A stretch of DNA of 64,000 nt from Taibaiella lutea (GTDB lineage: Bacteria > Bacteroidota > Bacteroidia > Chitinophagales > Chitinophagaceae), in the NCBI RefSeq assembly GCF_008629695.1, contig NZ_VWSH01000003.1, forward strand, positions 309,688 through 373,687, written 5' to 3'. Positions 62,368 to 64,000 of the stretch are shown here, in pieces (within the stretch, counting starts at the first letter, position 1; every line of letters starts with the position of its first letter). The notes under the pieces were generated by a model that saw nothing but the letters and a program-made list of their open reading frames with translations, was not told the DNA's origin and did no database searches. The translations under genes were made by a program, and so were the position numbers.

Positions 62368-63189
62368 TTGAATAAAAATTACATTTTATACTCCCTACTA
62401 TTATTCTTTTTTTTTCAGGATATAAATGCGTTTGCACAAAACCTTCTCAAATCTATTCCTACAGAAGAAGCAAGGTTTATTACTACAGACGAATTAGGGA
62501 ATGTATATCTGGTAAGGGAAGACAATGCCTTGATACGATATAATAACAATGGCGACAGTACCGGGAATTTCAGAAGCATCCAGAATGGAGAGTTAAAATC
62601 TATAGATGCTTCCAATCCTTTACGCATATTGCTTTATTACAGCAATGCTTCCAAAATTTTGTTGCTCGACAGGATGCTTTCTGTAAAGAATGAACTGGAT
62701 TTAAAAAAGCTGCAGATATTCAATGCCCCGGTAGTGGCTATGTCAACAGATGGCAAAATATGGGTGTATGATTATGTAAACGCCAGACTTAAAAAATTTG
62801 ATGATCAGTTGAATATTACCAACACCGGAAATGACATGCGTCAGGAATCGCAAACGGTTCCCAATCCGGCTGTGCTGATTGAGAGAGATAGCAAAGTTTA
62901 TATGGCAGATCCTCAGAATGGTATTTATACGTTCGATCGTTTTGCAGGTTATATCAATACACTTGAGATTAAGAATGTTTACGGACTGCAGATTTTCGGA
63001 ACACAATTGGTTTACCCCGAAGCAGATTCTCTGATTTCGTATGATCTTCAAACACTTGCCAGAAAAGCTATTCAATTGCCGGGCGACAAAAAATTCCTGC
63101 AAGCCAGAATGGAGCGAAACCGTCTTTATTTTCTTTTCGAAACCAGGTTAGAAATTTATGAGATTGGTAATGAAGAAGGAGAGAAATAA
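62368..63189 (+). CDS. Exported beta-propeller-like protein of unknown function
   Basis: 273 aa with an apparent TTG start. Signal peptide (about 1-23, cleaved near AFAQ). The body has repeated strand patterns (TDELGNVYLVREDNALIRYN, TDGKIWVYDYVNARLKKF, DSKVYMADPQNGIYTFD) that resemble NHL or six-bladed propellers. It is a common neighbour of gliding or cell-envelope genes in Bacteroidota, and gldC begins 0.6 kb downstream, but the role is unknown. Confidence 0.7.
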   Translation: MNKNYILYSLLLFFFFQDINAFAQNLLKSIPTEEARFITTDELGNVYLVREDNALIRYNNNGDSTGNFRSIQNGELKSIDASNPLRILLYYSNASKILLLDRMLSVKNELDLKKLQIFNAPVVAMSTDGKIWVYDYVNARLKKFDDQLNITNTGNDMRQESQTVPNPAVLIERDSKVYMADPQNGIYTFDRFAGYINTLEIKNVYGLQIFGTQLVYPEADSLISYDLQTLARKAIQLPGDKKFLQARMERNRLYFLFETRLEIYEIGNEEGEK

Positions 63190-63200
63190 AACGGAATTTA

Positions 63201-63731
63201 ATGGATAGCAAATATTACGTAACAAAACGGTGTAAAAAATGCGAAAATCAAGATAGGTTTTATCTTACAAAGAAAGAAAAAGCTTTTGAGTTATTCGATC
63301 TTTCCAGAATTAGAGATACACCATGTACTAATTGTTATTCAAAAGAATATCTCTCGATCGGTGGCGATTTAATTGAATTAGATAAAGAGTTGTTTCTCGA
63401 ATGGGCTTTTGATCTTAATCTTCAGTTTATGGAGCAAGATGAAGATCTTTTGATAGCAGAGAAAAAGTACATTGATATAATTCTTGACTTAATCGATAAT
63501 TATGAAATTTTAAATGAAAAGAAGATAGTATTGATTGAGGCCTTATGTACAATAGTATATGACAATCTCAAAAATCAAGAAAATAAAGGCAGATTAGAAA
63601 GACAAATGCTTATTGATAACGTTGTTTATGAATTGAGAAAACGACGAGAACAAGTATTTGATGTAAGAGCTTCAATATTTGGCTATATAAAAGATGTTGT
63701 TTTCCCCCTAATCAAAGTGGATAAAGAGTAA
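63201..63731 (+). CDS. Unknown protein with N-terminal zinc-ribbon-like cysteines
   Basis: 176 aa. Two CxxC pairs, CKKC (12-15) and CTNC (42-45), suggest a zinc ribbon. The remainder is helical and acidic (LDLIDNYEILNEKKIVLIEAL, here longest run trimmed) with a basic segment RKRREQ. I do not recognise the family. It follows the propeller gene after 11 bp and may be co-transcribed. Confidence 0.65.
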   Translation: MDSKYYVTKRCKKCENQDRFYLTKKEKAFELFDLSRIRDTPCTNCYSKEYLSIGGDLIELDKELFLEWAFDLNLQFMEQDEDLLIAEKKYIDIILDLIDNYEILNEKKIVLIEALCTIVYDNLKNQENKGRLERQMLIDNVVYELRKRREQVFDVRASIFGYIKDVVFPLIKVDKE

Positions 63732-63814
63732 ATCTGCTTCTATTATCTGATATCTAAATTCTATTTTTCTCATTCCCGAATATTTCCTGACCTTTGCGGC
63801 TTCAATAAAATGCT

Positions 63815-64000
63815 ATGAATAAACATTCGATAAATATCAATGTGCATCTGGATAATGAAAAAATGCCGGAACACATGGACTGGAGCGCAACAGGAAGCAA
63901 TGCAGAAGATCCTAAAGCGGCCAAGGGCATGTTACTGTCTTTATGGGACGGAACAGAAAAAACTGCCTTGCGTATTGACCTTTGGACCAAGAAGATGATG
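63815..64000 (+). CDS. gldC: Gliding motility protein GldC-like, 5' part only
   Basis: 62 codons to the window edge. INVHLDNEKMPEHMDWSATG and AKGMLLSLWDGTEKTALRID followed by LWTKKMM match the start of GldC, a soluble protein found with gliding genes in Bacteroidota. GldC is not essential for gliding in all species. A near -7 box (GACCTTTG) lies about 25 bp upstream. The ATG at 63815 is used; an ATG at 63810 stops at once. Confidence 0.8.
   Translation, partial: MNKHSININVHLDNEKMPEHMDWSATGSNAEDPKAAKGMLLSLWDGTEKTALRIDLWTKKMM

Noticed and set aside
1-64000. tRNA, rRNA, transposase or prophage genes
   Set aside because: No cloverleaf, ribosomal signature, DDE transposase or phage structural protein was recognised on either strand.

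Overview
The window looks like the chromosome of a Bacteroidota bacterium, most likely Chitinophagaceae or a near relative. Evidence: a GldC-like gliding gene at the right edge, propeller-type LytS sensor kinases, a RemB/Wzi-like outer-membrane barrel, a short NuoG lacking the molybdopterin domain, -7 boxes of the TAnnTTTG type, low GC, and A/T-rich leaders. I saw no rRNA, tRNA, CRISPR array, transposase or phage genes.

Layout. 1-5.7 kb: two tandem minus-strand sensor histidine kinases whose C-terminal halves are almost identical while their sensor halves have diverged. 5.9-13.3 kb: a plus-strand nucleotide-amino-sugar and glycan cluster (Gfo/Idh/MocA dehydrogenase, two left-handed beta-helix acyltransferases, three DegT-family aminotransferases, a GT2 glycosyltransferase, an SDR epimerase), followed by a GT-C/TPR membrane protein. 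15.6-25.7 kb: acyl-CoA ligase, quinolinate synthase, kynurenine monooxygenase, and a two-gene Fe-S membrane electron-transfer pair resembling FadF/EtfD. 25.8-40 kb: mostly housekeeping (GNAT, APC permease, RDD protein, a degenerate kinase-like protein, hutH, murF, VIT-like transporter, rocD, gamma carbonic anhydrase, outer-membrane barrel). 40.2-56.5 kb: a complete 14-gene nuo operon (nuoA to nuoN, minus strand). 56.6-64 kb: lipoprotein, secreted M49 peptidase, GNAT, lptB, SMR exporter, a DUF433/DUF5615 pair, two unknowns and the start of gldC.

The strongest unusual signals are these. (1) The nuo operon carries four co-oriented foreign cassettes: a nucleotidyltransferase bicistron between D and E, a ParE-like toxin/antitoxin pair between E and F, a GxxExxY PD-(D/E)XK gene flanked by inverted repeats between F and G, and a YwqK/MORN secreted protein between L and M. 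(2) One 18-bp operator architecture, AATGAAY-N4-RTTCATT, lies upstream of both the acyl-CoA ligase and the Fe-S electron-transfer pair, which suggests one fatty-acid-oxidation regulon. (3) The paired sensor kinases share a 1.44-kb tract in which all five differences I read are synonymous, beside a sharp break to diverged sequence. (4) There are two exact-period intergenic tandem arrays: 65 bp x 4, and 21 bp x about 10.5.

All function assignments rest on motifs, length and context read by eye. No database search or structure prediction was run.
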